Source: Bacteroidales bacterium
Lineage (GTDB): Bacteria; Bacteroidota; Bacteroidia; Bacteroidales; UBA932
Assembly: GCA_015060405.1 (NCBI GenBank)
Contig: SUYN01000008.1
Coordinates: forward strand, 33,589 to 84,511
DNA: 50,923 nt
Direction of reading: 5' to 3'
Position numbers and translations under genes: made by a program. Positions 18,101-25,229 of this stretch are shown piece by piece. Numbering within the stretch: position 1 is the stretch's first letter; every line of letters starts with the position of its first letter. The notes below the pieces were generated by a model. That model was not told the DNA's origin and ran no database searches. It worked only from the letters and a program-made list of their open reading frames with translations.

Positions 18101-18754
18101 GAAGAACGGGCTTGCATGACTGCTGTCGTAAAGTATCTTGAAAAGAGGTCTTCCGTCAATCGTGACGCAGGAACCGCCGCTTTCGGTGAGCGGGACCAGA
18201 GAGTAACGTCTGGCAAGCCTCAATGTCGGATTCACGCCGTTCTCGTTCTTGTGGGCGTCGTCAATAAGGGTGTTCTTTATCTCCAGTCCGGCGATTACCT
18301 TCTCGTTGTCGTTCTTGCAGACGGTCTTGGCTATGTACCATTTGGGACCTATGTCCACATAGGAAATCTCCTGCGTCACTTCGCTCAGAGGTGACACCAG
18401 GCCGCTTTCTCTGTAGGTCAGTCTCTGGAATACATGGAAGGACGAGATGTCGTCGTTGATGATGGCGAACTGGTTGCACCACGACTGAAGGGAGTCATTG
18501 ATGTACCTGTATATCACCATGTCATCCGGCAGGCCATCCGGCAGAATGAAGTCGTCTTTCCCAGTGTCAAGCGCCAGAAGACTGTACTGGTCGAGTTCCT
18601 TCATCCTTCTCTCTATCCGTCTGCTCACCTTGTCCGCCACCTTCTCGGTGTCGCTTCCCGCATTGTTGCTGACCATTGACAGCACAAAAAGCAGGAGCGA
18701 AAGAAGGAGGGCGATAAGCGGCAGCCTCTTATGTAGCCATTTTTTCTTTTCCAT
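15191..18754 (-). CDS. Very large NtrY-like membrane sensor histidine kinase
   Basis: This 1187-residue kinase has about ten predicted membrane segments. TM1 is near residues 12-28, followed by an extracytoplasmic domain of about 190 residues. A cluster of six or so helices comes next (from WVAVILLAFALMMFFAG), then a second large extracytoplasmic region, two more helices, a third sensing region and the last helix (ALIINLFILLLMASLLF). The cytoplasmic part has a HAMP-like segment (SLVEAYNRMVRDL), the H-box HEIKNPLTPIKLQLQ, the N-box NLLTNAVQAV, and the ATP-site boxes VDDNGPGV and SSGTGLGLAI. The order resembles NtrY-type kinases but with a much longer sensor part. It follows rlmH by 11 bases and abuts the response-regulator stop with no gap, so they are likely partners. 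Confidence 0.9.
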   Translation of the reverse strand: MEKKKWLHKRLPLIALLLSLLLFVLSMVSNNAGSDTEKVADKVSRRIERRMKELDQYSLLALDTGKDDFILPDGLPDDMVIYRYINDSLQSWCNQFAIINDDISSFHVFQRLTYRESGLVSPLSEVTQEISYVDIGPKWYIAKTVCKNDNEKVIAGLEIKNTLIDDAHKNENGVNPTLRLARRYSLVPLTESGGSCVTIDGRPLFKILYDSSHASPFFDNSMLRWVAVILLAFALMMFFAGHRTLKVYGIVVFTLVLLYLMSFIWGLQMNGSVGLFSPTIYADGGIFLSLGALILTNSLITLLITCNYLVRNRVTALMRIRRKDFRKWMAGYGVFLILCIAGTMAYTHLSLKSLLTNSNISMELYRWNSNIFYTVLVYLSYTGLLFSILLIIQSLRSVVREFTGFKFDMLSAKSLVIFAFICAAYFTLTSSQLGFKKEQNRVAVWANRLSVDRDLGLEIQLRTAEEGIAYDQLISSLAFMENTGHMIQNRISDFYLNRLRQNYSIGIRLLREDDISGQNFFNSIMRTGTPIASGSRFMFLTDDNGHSRYIGAFLFYRQDRGIMRMLITIDSNSNRDDHGYNSILGAISKPGDINIPSFYSYAKYKNGRLMSYKGNFPYPTYFNTDDDGHMLNQRREVSREKGYVHFINPVSENELIIISRAKRGGIVYFTSFSYLFLILSGLLSIFAQSRYKKKLFRKNYFKNRINTILFTSSLLILISMTVVSVYFVYTRNEENMRNLMSSRITTVQALIERQTRTSDHWQSLNTPEFSTLLENIGSTTKSDITMYTPGGSVFMSTTPEVFEQLVLGSRINHEAYFNIYDQHQRYFIHREKIVSFKYWAMYAPIFNDSGKIVAIIGVPYTDRNFNFEREAFFHAALIINLFILLLMASLLFSTREVNSLFSPLVEMGKKMNVADIHDLQTISYNREDEISSLVEAYNRMVRDLSESTRLLAQAERDKAWSQMARQVAHEIKNPLTPIKLQLQWIIRLKEKNNPAWEEKFNEVSKVILEHIDILTDTANEFSTFAKLYSEEPVLMDLDLVLKDQLKIFDNRDDVRFSYIGMEKAYVKAPKPQLIRVFVNLLTNAVQAVEMQHKDDGGATEGRIRIFLRNSTRDGYYDIVVDDNGPGVKEENLDRLFTPNFTTKSSGTGLGLAICRNIVEKCEGEIRYQKSYSLGGASFIVTLPAHKV

Positions 18755-18765
18755 TTCAGCTGGTG

Positions 18766-19239
18766 CTACTCGTGGTGGTAGGGCTCTCCTTTCATGATGG
18801 TGAAGGCCCTGTATATCTGTTCGGCAAAGATCGCTCTTACCATCTGGTGCGAGAATGTCATCCTCGACAGAGACAGCCTGGAGTCGGCCCTTCTGTAGAC
18901 GGCTTCAGAGAAACCGTATGCTCCACCTATTATATACACTATGTCCTTGCCCGTGTAATTGATCTTGTCCTGCAGGATTTTTGCTAGTTCGACTGACGAG
19001 TACTCCTTTCCGCGCTCGTCCAGGAGGATCACGTCATCGGTCGGGCGAAGGTTCCTGAGGATCAGTTCGCCTTCGCGCGTCCTGATCTGCTCTTTAGTGA
19101 GAGAAGATACGTTCTTCAGTTCGGGGATCTCCACAATCGAGAATGGGATATAGTGTTTCAGGCGAGACACATAGATGTCCAGCCCTTGTCTTACCCAGTC
19201 CCTGTCTGTCTTGCCGACCGTAAGCAATGTGATTTTCAT
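18766..19239 (-). CDS. rlmH: 23S rRNA (pseudouridine1915-N3)-methyltransferase
   Basis: This 157-residue SPOUT methyltransferase modifies pseudouridine 1915 in helix 69 of 23S rRNA. I start at the ATG whose complement is 19237-19239, giving the family N-terminus MKITLLTVGKTDRDW and a standard length. The knot and SAM-binding region is seen in ILLDERGKEYSSVELA and VYIIGGAYGFSE. The C-terminal signature is LSRMTFSHQMVRAIFAEQIY, with RAFTI and the final YHHE. A -7-like TAATTTTG (complement of 19261-19268) lies just upstream. The sensor kinase gene follows by 11 bases and may share its transcript. Confidence 0.95.
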   Translation of the reverse strand: MKITLLTVGKTDRDWVRQGLDIYVSRLKHYIPFSIVEIPELKNVSSLTKEQIRTREGELILRNLRPTDDVILLDERGKEYSSVELAKILQDKINYTGKDIVYIIGGAYGFSEAVYRRADSRLSLSRMTFSHQMVRAIFAEQIYRAFTIMKGEPYHHE

Positions 19240-19316
19240 AGGCGCATGAATATATCCGTACAAAATTAATAAAAACCTGCAAATATCCCGCCATCGTACA
19301 AATGGAATATCATGTG

Positions 19317-19347
19317 GTTGCGCGGCTTGAAAATTGTAGTATCTTTG
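19317..19347 (+). promoter_or_regulatory. Promoter of the DUF4783 gene
   Basis: GTTG (19317-19320), a 19-base spacer, then TATCTTTG (19340-19347), a good Bacteroidota -7 box, 23 bases before the ATG at 19371. The -33 box differs from TTTG by one base. Confidence 0.65.
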
Positions 19348-19370
19348 TCCTGCTATTCCAACATTCATAT

Positions 19371-19778
19371 ATGAGACATTGTATTACCGGCATATTCACG
19401 GCTGTGGCCATGATCCTTTCCACCAATGCGGCAGAAGCGCAGGACAACGGATATGATGTGTTCAATCCCATAGCCAAATACATCACCCAGGGTGATGCGG
19501 AAAAGCTTTCGGCCTGGTTTTCCGACAATCTTGAGGTTACGATCTTCTCGGATTCCAATGATTCCAGCCGAAACCAGGCACGGGAGATCCTCAAGTCCTT
19601 CTTCAGATCATACACTCCGAGGTCCTTCAACATCACTCACAAGGCGGGCCGTTCCAATATGAAATATGCTCTCGGTACTCTGAATGCGGGAGGCGAACTC
19701 TTCGTGGTGACCATATTTGTAGGTTACAATGATTCATCGTATAAGATACAGCATATAAAGATAGAAAGGATAAATTAG
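19371..19778 (+). CDS. Secreted DUF4783-family protein
   Basis: This 135-residue protein begins with a signal peptide (MRHCITGIFTAVAMILSTNA, cleavage near AEAQ). The start at 19371 is chosen for that signal and for the promoter 23 bases upstream. The mature part, about 110 residues, has the cone-shaped SnoaL/NTF2-like character of DUF4783: FNPIAKYITQGDAEKLSAWF, then SSRNQAREILKSFFRSYTP, and a final antiparallel stretch ending SSYKIQHIKIERIN. The family is common in Bacteroidota and has no established function. It stands alone between rlmH (divergent) and the RSH gene, and is followed by a terminator. Confidence 0.8.
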   Translation: MRHCITGIFTAVAMILSTNAAEAQDNGYDVFNPIAKYITQGDAEKLSAWFSDNLEVTIFSDSNDSSRNQAREILKSFFRSYTPRSFNITHKAGRSNMKYALGTLNAGGELFVVTIFVGYNDSSYKIQHIKIERIN

Positions 19779-19842
19779 TTTGGCATACCCTTTGCAAATT
19801 AAACGGTCGGTTAGTTTAGTTGTTAATAATAGGGTTATAGTA

Positions 19843-19880
19843 AGTGGCGGACAGTCGTGAGACTATCCGCTACTTTTTTG
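19843..19880 (+). terminator. Intrinsic terminator after the DUF4783 gene
   Basis: AGTGGCGGACAGTC (19843-19856) pairs with GACTATCCGCTACT (19861-19874) over 14 bp with two wobble pairs. The loop is GTGA, and six T residues follow. It is 65 bases past the stop codon, leaving room for a short independent RNA. Confidence 0.88.
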
Positions 19881-19981
19881 CATATTTTTTGACGAATAAA
19901 AGAACAATGAAGAAGAAGTTTTTATAACTTTATCGTTTCATTTCGGAACCAGGGAGTTGTAAATGTTTTAAATGCAAGGTT

Positions 19982-21868
19982 ATGCAGAACCAGTATCAGG
20001 CACAGATGGACAAGGATATCCAGGGCCTTTATGACAGTATCCGTAACAGGATGTCCGATGAGGATATGGACCGCATCAGGCAGGCGTATGAATTTGCGGC
20101 GTTGGCACATTCGGGACAGACACGCAAGTCCGGTGCCCCATATATCGTACACCCGATTGCGGTGTCGAAGATTGTGGCTGAAGAGCTGGAACTTGATGCG
20201 AACACCATCATAGCAGCCTTCCTTCATGATGTGGTTGAGGATACCGACTACACGGTTGAGGACATCCGCAGCAGGTTCGGCGATGATGTGGCCTTTCTTG
20301 TAGCTACAGTGACAAAGCAGAAGAAGCAGAAGTACAACCACTCGAAGCAGATAGACAACTTCCATCAGATGCTCGCTTCGGTCCACTACGATGTGCGTGC
20401 CCTTCTGATCAAGCTTGCCGACCGTCTGCATAACATGCGTACCCTCAGCAGCATGCGTCCTGACAAGCAGATGAAGATAGCGGGAGAGACGGACTATTTC
20501 TATGCGCCTCTTGCCAACCGTCTGGGACTTTATCAGATCAAGAGGGAGCTCGAGAACCTCTCGTTCAAGTACCGCTGTCCGAAAGAGTACGACCTGATCA
20601 TAGGCCAGCTGGATATATATCGTAAGGAGAACGACGGGAAGATCCGTGAAATGGCCGATAAATACATCAGCTGTCTTGCGAGCTATGGACTGAAGGTCCG
20701 TGCCGAGATACGCTACCGCACTCCATACAGCATCTGGCGCAAGATGCAGACCACCGGTTCTGACTTCAACCATATTGACATAAAGCACATACTCAGGCTG
20801 ATATATGATGTCGGCAGCCAGGAGAATGAGCTCCGCAGGGAGAAGGCCATGAGCCTTCAGATATATTCGGCCCTTACGGACAACTTCAAGGAACGTCCGG
20901 GAAGCGTTGTGAATTTCATCGACACGCCTAAGGAGAACGGCTATCAGAGTTTCCATGTGACCCTGCTTACAGATAGGGGAAGCTGGCAGGAAATCCATAT
21001 ATCATCGGAAAGGATGGTCCGCCATGCCCGCCTGGGATGTACTGCCGACAAGGACAAGGATACCGGTCATGTATGGCTTGAGAAGCTCCGTGACATACTC
21101 AAGGATATGGCGGAGCATACCGATGCGATAGATTTCATGGACGGAGTGACATCCTCATTCTATAATGAAGATATAATGGTATACACTCCGAAGGGAAGAA
21201 TCGTGATCCTGCCTCAGGGAGCGACTGCCCTCGATTTTGCATTCGAGATTCATGGAGAGGTCGGCCAGCATGCGGAATATGCGCGTATCAACGGCTCGCT
21301 CAAGTCGGTAAAGACCGTCCTTCACAGGGGTGACTGCGTGGAGATCGGTACGAATCCGGAAGTGGAACCGTCGCCGGACTGGAGTGCTCATGTCCTCACC
21401 TACAAGGCGAAGAAGAGCCTGAAGCAGTTCTTCAACAGCAAGAAGAAACTCGATTATAACAGATGTCCTTTCTGCCATCCTCTTCCGGGTGACGAGGTGA
21501 TCGGCTTCAAGGAGGAAAACGGCACTACTACCCTCCACAGACGTGACTGCCAGGCAGCGATCAGGCAGGCTTCCCAGCATGGTGACTCCATCGTGGCCGT
21601 AAGTTTTCCGGAGAACCCGGATTTTGTGTATCCGGTGCGCATCCAGATCAGGGGTGTGGACAGATACCATCTCCTGATAGACCTCGTCAACTGCATCACC
21701 GAGCAGCAGCATCTCTACATGACAGGTCTGGCTACCGAGACGGTCGACCGCATAGCAAGCTGTACCATAGATTTCCTGATCCATTCGGTGTCTGAACTCC
21801 AGACGACCATAGCTTCCATCCTTGAGATCAAAGGAATCGACGAGGTAAACAGAGTTGACATAGAATAA
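19982..21868 (+). CDS. Long RSH protein, SpoT-like (p)ppGpp hydrolase with degenerate synthetase site
   Basis: This 628-residue protein has the usual RSH order. The HD hydrolase domain (to about residue 190) keeps FLHDVVEDTDYT and LIKLADRLHNMRTL. A synthetase-like domain spans about 225-340, a TGS domain about 395-455, a Cys motif is at RCPFCHPLPGDEVIGF with HRRDC, and an ACT domain is at the end. The hydrolase motif is intact. The synthetase part keeps GYQSFH, but the segment normally reading FDLIAIR is HIDIKHILR, so the catalytic Asp falls on an Ile in an ungapped alignment. The EIQIRT motif is EIHISS. The helical region between TGS and the Cys motif is nearly absent, which explains the shortness. 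It most likely degrades (p)ppGpp only; a separate synthetase would be elsewhere. Confidence 0.85.
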   Translation: MQNQYQAQMDKDIQGLYDSIRNRMSDEDMDRIRQAYEFAALAHSGQTRKSGAPYIVHPIAVSKIVAEELELDANTIIAAFLHDVVEDTDYTVEDIRSRFGDDVAFLVATVTKQKKQKYNHSKQIDNFHQMLASVHYDVRALLIKLADRLHNMRTLSSMRPDKQMKIAGETDYFYAPLANRLGLYQIKRELENLSFKYRCPKEYDLIIGQLDIYRKENDGKIREMADKYISCLASYGLKVRAEIRYRTPYSIWRKMQTTGSDFNHIDIKHILRLIYDVGSQENELRREKAMSLQIYSALTDNFKERPGSVVNFIDTPKENGYQSFHVTLLTDRGSWQEIHISSERMVRHARLGCTADKDKDTGHVWLEKLRDILKDMAEHTDAIDFMDGVTSSFYNEDIMVYTPKGRIVILPQGATALDFAFEIHGEVGQHAEYARINGSLKSVKTVLHRGDCVEIGTNPEVEPSPDWSAHVLTYKAKKSLKQFFNSKKKLDYNRCPFCHPLPGDEVIGFKEENGTTTLHRRDCQAAIRQASQHGDSIVAVSFPENPDFVYPVRIQIRGVDRYHLLIDLVNCITEQQHLYMTGLATETVDRIASCTIDFLIHSVSELQTTIASILEIKGIDEVNRVDIE

Positions 21869-21870
21869 GA

Positions 21871-21900
21871 AACGGCTGATCGCACCGATCAGCCGTTCTC
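21871..21900. terminator. Bidirectional terminator between the RSH gene and der
   Basis: AACGGCTGATCG (21871-21882) and CGATCAGCCGTT (21886-21897) form a perfect 12-bp stem with the three-base loop CAC. It fills the 33-base gap between the two convergent genes and can serve both strands. Confidence 0.9.
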
Positions 21901-21901
21901 T

Positions 21902-23209
21902 TTATTTCTGTCTGAGGAAGATCTGTACAGGACATCCCAGGAAGTCGAACTTGCTTCGGAGCTTGTTCTCCAGGAAGCGGCGGTAAGGCTCGCGGATGTA
22001 CTGCGGCAGGTTGCAGAAGAACGCGAATGACGGAGAACGTGTAGGAAGCTGGGTGACATACTTGATCTTGATGTATTTACCCTTCCATGCAGGTGGCGGG
22101 TAGTTCTCGATCTCAGGAAGCATCTCCTCATTGAGCTCTGATGTCTTTATCTTTCTCGAGTAGTTCTCATATACATGGGCTGCGGCATTCAGGACATCCA
22201 TGATCCTCTGCTTGTTGATGACGGAGGTGAAGATGATGGGCAGGTCGTTGAACGGGGCAAGACGGCTCCTGATGGCCTCAGTGTACTCCTTCATCGTGTT
22301 GCTGTCCTTCTCGACGGTGTCCCATTTGTTCACCACGATCACACATCCCTTTCTGTTTCTCTGGATGAGATTGAATATCGCCATGTCCTGAGACTCGATC
22401 CCGGTCTGGGCGTCAATCATCAGGATGCAGACATCAGAGTGCTCGATGGCACGGATGGATCTCATCACCGAATAGAATTCAAGGTCCTCATGCACCTTGG
22501 TCTTCTTGCGCATTCCGGCTGTGTCCACAAGCATGAACTCGTGGCCGAACTTGTTGTAGAGCGTCGCTATTGAATCTCGTGTCGTACCTGCGATAGGGGT
22601 CACGATGTTCCTTTCCTTTCCGAGCAGGGCGTTCGTCAATGACGACTTGCCCACATTCGGTTTTCCGACTATCGTGAAATGAGGGAGTTCCGGGTGCTCG
22701 TCCGTGTCGGGATCCTCTGCAGGAAGCAGGCTTACGATCTGGTCAAGCAGCTCTCCCGTACCTCCGCCGTTAGCTGCGGAGATGCTGAACACCTCACCCA
22801 GCCCGAGTGAATAGAACTGGAATGCATCATACATCTTCTCTCCGGAATCGATCTTGTTCACTGCCAGCACTACGGGCTTTCCGCTGCGTCTGAGCAGGTC
22901 GGCGATCTCTTCGTCATAGTCGGTGATTCCGGTCGCAGCCTCCACCATGAAGAGGACTACGTGCGCTTCTTCTATGGCAAGCACCACCTGCTTGCGGATC
23001 TCTTCTTCAAATATGTCGTCGGAATTGGAGGTGTATCCACCTGTGTCCACAACAGAAAACTCCGCGCCGCACCATTCACATCTTCCGTAATGTCTGTCGC
23101 GGGTCACGCCTGCTGTCTCGTCGACGATGGCCTGCCTCATTCCTACGAGGCGGTTGAAAAGTGTGGACTTACCCACATTCGGGCGTCCTACGATAGCTAA
23201 TAGACTCAT
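21902..23209 (-). CDS. der: Ribosome-assembly GTPase Der (EngA)
   Basis: This 435-residue protein has two tandem GTPase domains and a C-terminal KH-like domain, the layout of Der, needed for 50S subunit assembly. Domain 1 starts at the N-terminus with [12 protein letters not shown], then DTGG and NKID. Domain 2 has [20 protein letters not shown] and NKWD. The KH-like end contains [20 protein letters not shown] and [18 protein letters not shown]. The length is standard. It is the last gene downstream of prs and a small membrane protein gene, and shares a terminator with the convergent RSH gene. Confidence 0.96.
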   Translation of the reverse strand: MSLLAIVGRPNVGKSTLFNRLVGMRQAIVDETAGVTRDRHYGRCEWCGAEFSVVDTGGYTSNSDDIFEEEIRKQVVLAIEEAHVVLFMVEAATGITDYDEEIADLLRRSGKPVVLAVNKIDSGEKMYDAFQFYSLGLGEVFSISAANGGGTGELLDQIVSLLPAEDPDTDEHPELPHFTIVGKPNVGKSSLTNALLGKERNIVTPIAGTTRDSIATLYNKFGHEFMLVDTAGMRKKTKVHEDLEFYSVMRSIRAIEHSDVCILMIDAQTGIESQDMAIFNLIQRNRKGCVIVVNKWDTVEKDSNTMKEYTEAIRSRLAPFNDLPIIFTSVINKQRIMDVLNAAAHVYENYSRKIKTSELNEEMLPEIENYPPPAWKGKYIKIKYVTQLPTRSPSFAFFCNLPQYIREPYRRFLENKLRSKFDFLGCPVQIFLRQK

Positions 23210-23243
23210 AATCGGGTCGTTTTAATTGTTAACCCTCACGGGC

Positions 23244-23516
23244 TTATCTGTTCTCGGTGGATTTTCCCGGACCATAGACGACATCGCATCCTCTGCAGTC
23301 CGTGCAGGCAGATTCATCACAGCTGCTTGCCCTGCCTTTCTTCTTCCACATCTTCATTTCTTCTTCCTTCGCACATATTATCCCTCTCTTCCTCATTTCC
23401 TTGTTGCCCCCTATGTCTGTTTCAGGGAATTTGCCGTCCTTGCGGAATATGATGTTGAAACATAATCCGAAGACGCACAGACCTATCAGGACAACTGCTG
23501 CAAGTAATATCTCCAT
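23244..23516 (-). CDS. Small membrane-anchored Cys-rich protein
   Basis: This 90-residue protein has one N-terminal membrane helix (ILLAAVVLIGLCVFGLCFNII), a charged middle with KFPETDIGGNKEMRKRGI, and a C-terminal cysteine cluster (SSCDESACTDCRGCDVV). Counting ICA, the soluble part has five cysteines, four of them spaced C-x4-C-x2-C-x2-C. This looks like a possible metal-binding site. I recognise it only as a small conserved Bacteroidales type with an FPxTxxGGNK motif and no assigned role. It lies between prs and der on the same strand, with gaps of 20 and 34 bases. Confidence 0.75.
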   Translation of the reverse strand: MEILLAAVVLIGLCVFGLCFNIIFRKDGKFPETDIGGNKEMRKRGIICAKEEEMKMWKKKGRASSCDESACTDCRGCDVVYGPGKSTENR

Positions 23517-23536
23517 ATATATAAGCTGCTGACCCG

Positions 23537-24469
23537 TCAGTTGATGAAGCTTGAACTGATCTCTTCGTAATTGTAGACCTTGCCAATGATGTCAGCGAAG
23601 ATGTCTGTCATGGAGAGAACGGTGATCTTGCTCTTGTCCTTGTCAGGGTCGTTGCTCAAAGGGATTGTGTCAGAGACGATTACCTCCTCAAGAGCTGATT
23701 CCGCAATCCTGTCATATGCCGGACCTGAGAAAACGGCGTGTGTAGCGCACGCGCGTACGCTGAGAGCACCCATCTCCTTGAGTACGTTGGCAGCCTTGGC
23801 AAGCGTTCCTGCGGTGTCGATCATGTCGTCGACGATCACCACATTCTTGCCTGCAACGTCTCCGATCGCAGTGATAGAACCTACGACATTCGCCTTTTCA
23901 CGGGACTTGTGACAAATGATCACAGGGCACTCAAGGTATCTTGCATATGCATTGGCTCTCTTTGCTCCGCCCATGTCAGGTGCTGCGATCGCGAGGTTCT
24001 CGATGTTCATCGCCTTCAGGTAAGGGAGAAATACTGCACTGGCATAGATATGGTCGACAGGGAAGTCGAAGAATCCCTGGATCTGGTCTGCATGGAGGTC
24101 GCAGGTCATGACGCGGTCGCATCCTGCGGCATGCAGCATGTTTGCGACGAGCTTTGCTCCGATTGAAACTCTCGGCTTGTCCTTGCGGTCCTGTCTTGCC
24201 CATCCGTAATAAGGCATTACTGCAATCACCTTGTGTGCGGAAGCTCTCTTTGCGGCGTCTGCCATGAGCAGGAGCTCGAAAAGATTGTCTGTCGGCGGAA
24301 AGGTGGACTGGACGATGAATACTGTGGCTCCTCTGACACTCTCATTGAAAGACGGCTGGAATTCTCCGTCGCTGAATGTCAGTACGTCGGAAGCTCCAAG
24401 CTCCAGGTTAAGAGCTTTTGCAACCTTGACTGCAAAGTCCTTGGAGGCTCTGCAGGCGAATAGTTTCAT
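23537..24469 (-). CDS. prs: Ribose-phosphate pyrophosphokinase (PRPP synthase)
   Basis: This enzyme makes PRPP from ribose 5-phosphate and ATP, feeding nucleotide, histidine and tryptophan synthesis. I start at the ATG at 24469, giving the family N-terminus MKLFACRASKDFAVKVA and 310 residues; an ATG six codons earlier is also possible. The ATP and metal site is in PYYGWARQDRKDKPRVSIGA and TCDLHADQIQGFF. The PRPP-binding loop is VVIVDDMIDTAGTL. The flexible catalytic region CHKSREKANVV is present. It follows engB after 31 bases and precedes a small membrane protein gene and der. Confidence 0.96.
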   Translation of the reverse strand: MKLFACRASKDFAVKVAKALNLELGASDVLTFSDGEFQPSFNESVRGATVFIVQSTFPPTDNLFELLLMADAAKRASAHKVIAVMPYYGWARQDRKDKPRVSIGAKLVANMLHAAGCDRVMTCDLHADQIQGFFDFPVDHIYASAVFLPYLKAMNIENLAIAAPDMGGAKRANAYARYLECPVIICHKSREKANVVGSITAIGDVAGKNVVIVDDMIDTAGTLAKAANVLKEMGALSVRACATHAVFSGPAYDRIAESALEEVIVSDTIPLSNDPDKDKSKITVLSMTDIFADIIGKVYNYEEISSSFIN

Positions 24470-24500
24470 TCTATGTTCCTTGTGCATCGTATTTGAGGAT

Positions 24501-25118
24501 TTAAATCTGTTCTTCTTCCTTTATTGTTTCGAGTACCGATCCTATGTAGTCGAGGATCTCTTCGCGTCCCATTCCGCTCTCCGAAGAGCTGACGAAGGTC
24601 GGAGGAAGCTCTTCCCAGAGTTCCAGGATCTGCTCCTTCATCCTTGCGATCTGCTGCTGGAGGGCTACAGGGCCGAATTTGTCTCCCTTGGTGAAGACTA
24701 TGGCGAAAGGTATCCTGCTCTGTCCCAGCTCGATGAGGAAATCCATGTCTATCTTTCCTATGTCGTGGCGGCAGTCGATAAGCACGAACAGCATCACCAT
24801 CTCCTGAGAGAGGTTGATGTAGTTCCTTATGACCTGCTCGAGCTTCTGCTTTGCAGTGCCGGACATCTTTGCGTATCCGTAGCCGGGGAGGTCCACAAGA
24901 TACCACTCCCTGTTGATCAGGAAGTGATTCACAAGTCTTGTCTTGCCCGGCTTTGAGGATGTCATTGCGAGCTTCTTGTTGCGGCACAGCATGTTGATCA
25001 GGGATGACTTCCCCACATTGGACCTACCGATGAAGGCGAACTCCGGAAATTTCTGTTTCGGCTTCTCTGATATCCTTGTGCTGCTGCCTGCAAATAGTGC
25101 TTCTGCGATCTTCATCAT
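24501..25118 (-). CDS. engB: Ribosome biogenesis GTPase EngB (YsxC/YihA)
   Basis: This 205-residue GTPase aids late 50S assembly. It has an N-terminal extension of about 25 residues, then G1 GRSNVGKSSLIN, G2 around KPGKTRLVNHF, G3 DLPGYGYAKM and G4 FTKGDK; the C-terminal SSSESGMGREEIL holds G5. Two Met codons open the frame (MMK) and either could be used. A -7-like TATCTTTG (complement of 25141-25148) lies about 25 bases upstream. prs follows on the same strand. Confidence 0.95.
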   Translation of the reverse strand: MMKIAEALFAGSSTRISEKPKQKFPEFAFIGRSNVGKSSLINMLCRNKKLAMTSSKPGKTRLVNHFLINREWYLVDLPGYGYAKMSGTAKQKLEQVIRNYINLSQEMVMLFVLIDCRHDIGKIDMDFLIELGQSRIPFAIVFTKGDKFGPVALQQQIARMKEQILELWEELPPTFVSSSESGMGREEILDYIGSVLETIKEEEQI

Positions 25119-25140
25119 TTCAAATACTCGAATCAGTCGG

Positions 25141-25208
25141 CAAAGATATAAATTTTATTTATATTTCTTGTGAAATGTGGAGCCGTATGGGAAATTTTGC
25201 TAAATTTG
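25141..25208. promoter_or_regulatory. Divergent -7 boxes for engB and xseA
   Basis: CAAAGATA at 25141-25148 is TATCTTTG on the - strand, facing engB. TAAATTTG at 25201-25208 on the + strand lies 21 bases before the xseA ATG, with a TGTG at 25176-25179 as a weak -33 box. The stretch between is very AT-rich. Confidence 0.6.
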
Positions 25209-25229
25209 TTGCGCTTCAATGAAAAGTGT

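Noticed and set aside
19887..19932. A promoter for the RSH gene using TTTG at 19888-19891 and TAACTTTA at 19925-19932
   Set aside because: The spacer is 33 bases instead of 19-20 and the -7 box is imperfect.
19922..20998. A 358-codon open frame on the - strand opposite the RSH gene
   Set aside because: It is the reverse-complement shadow of a strongly conserved gene, has no recognisable domain, signal peptide or promoter, and arises from codon bias.
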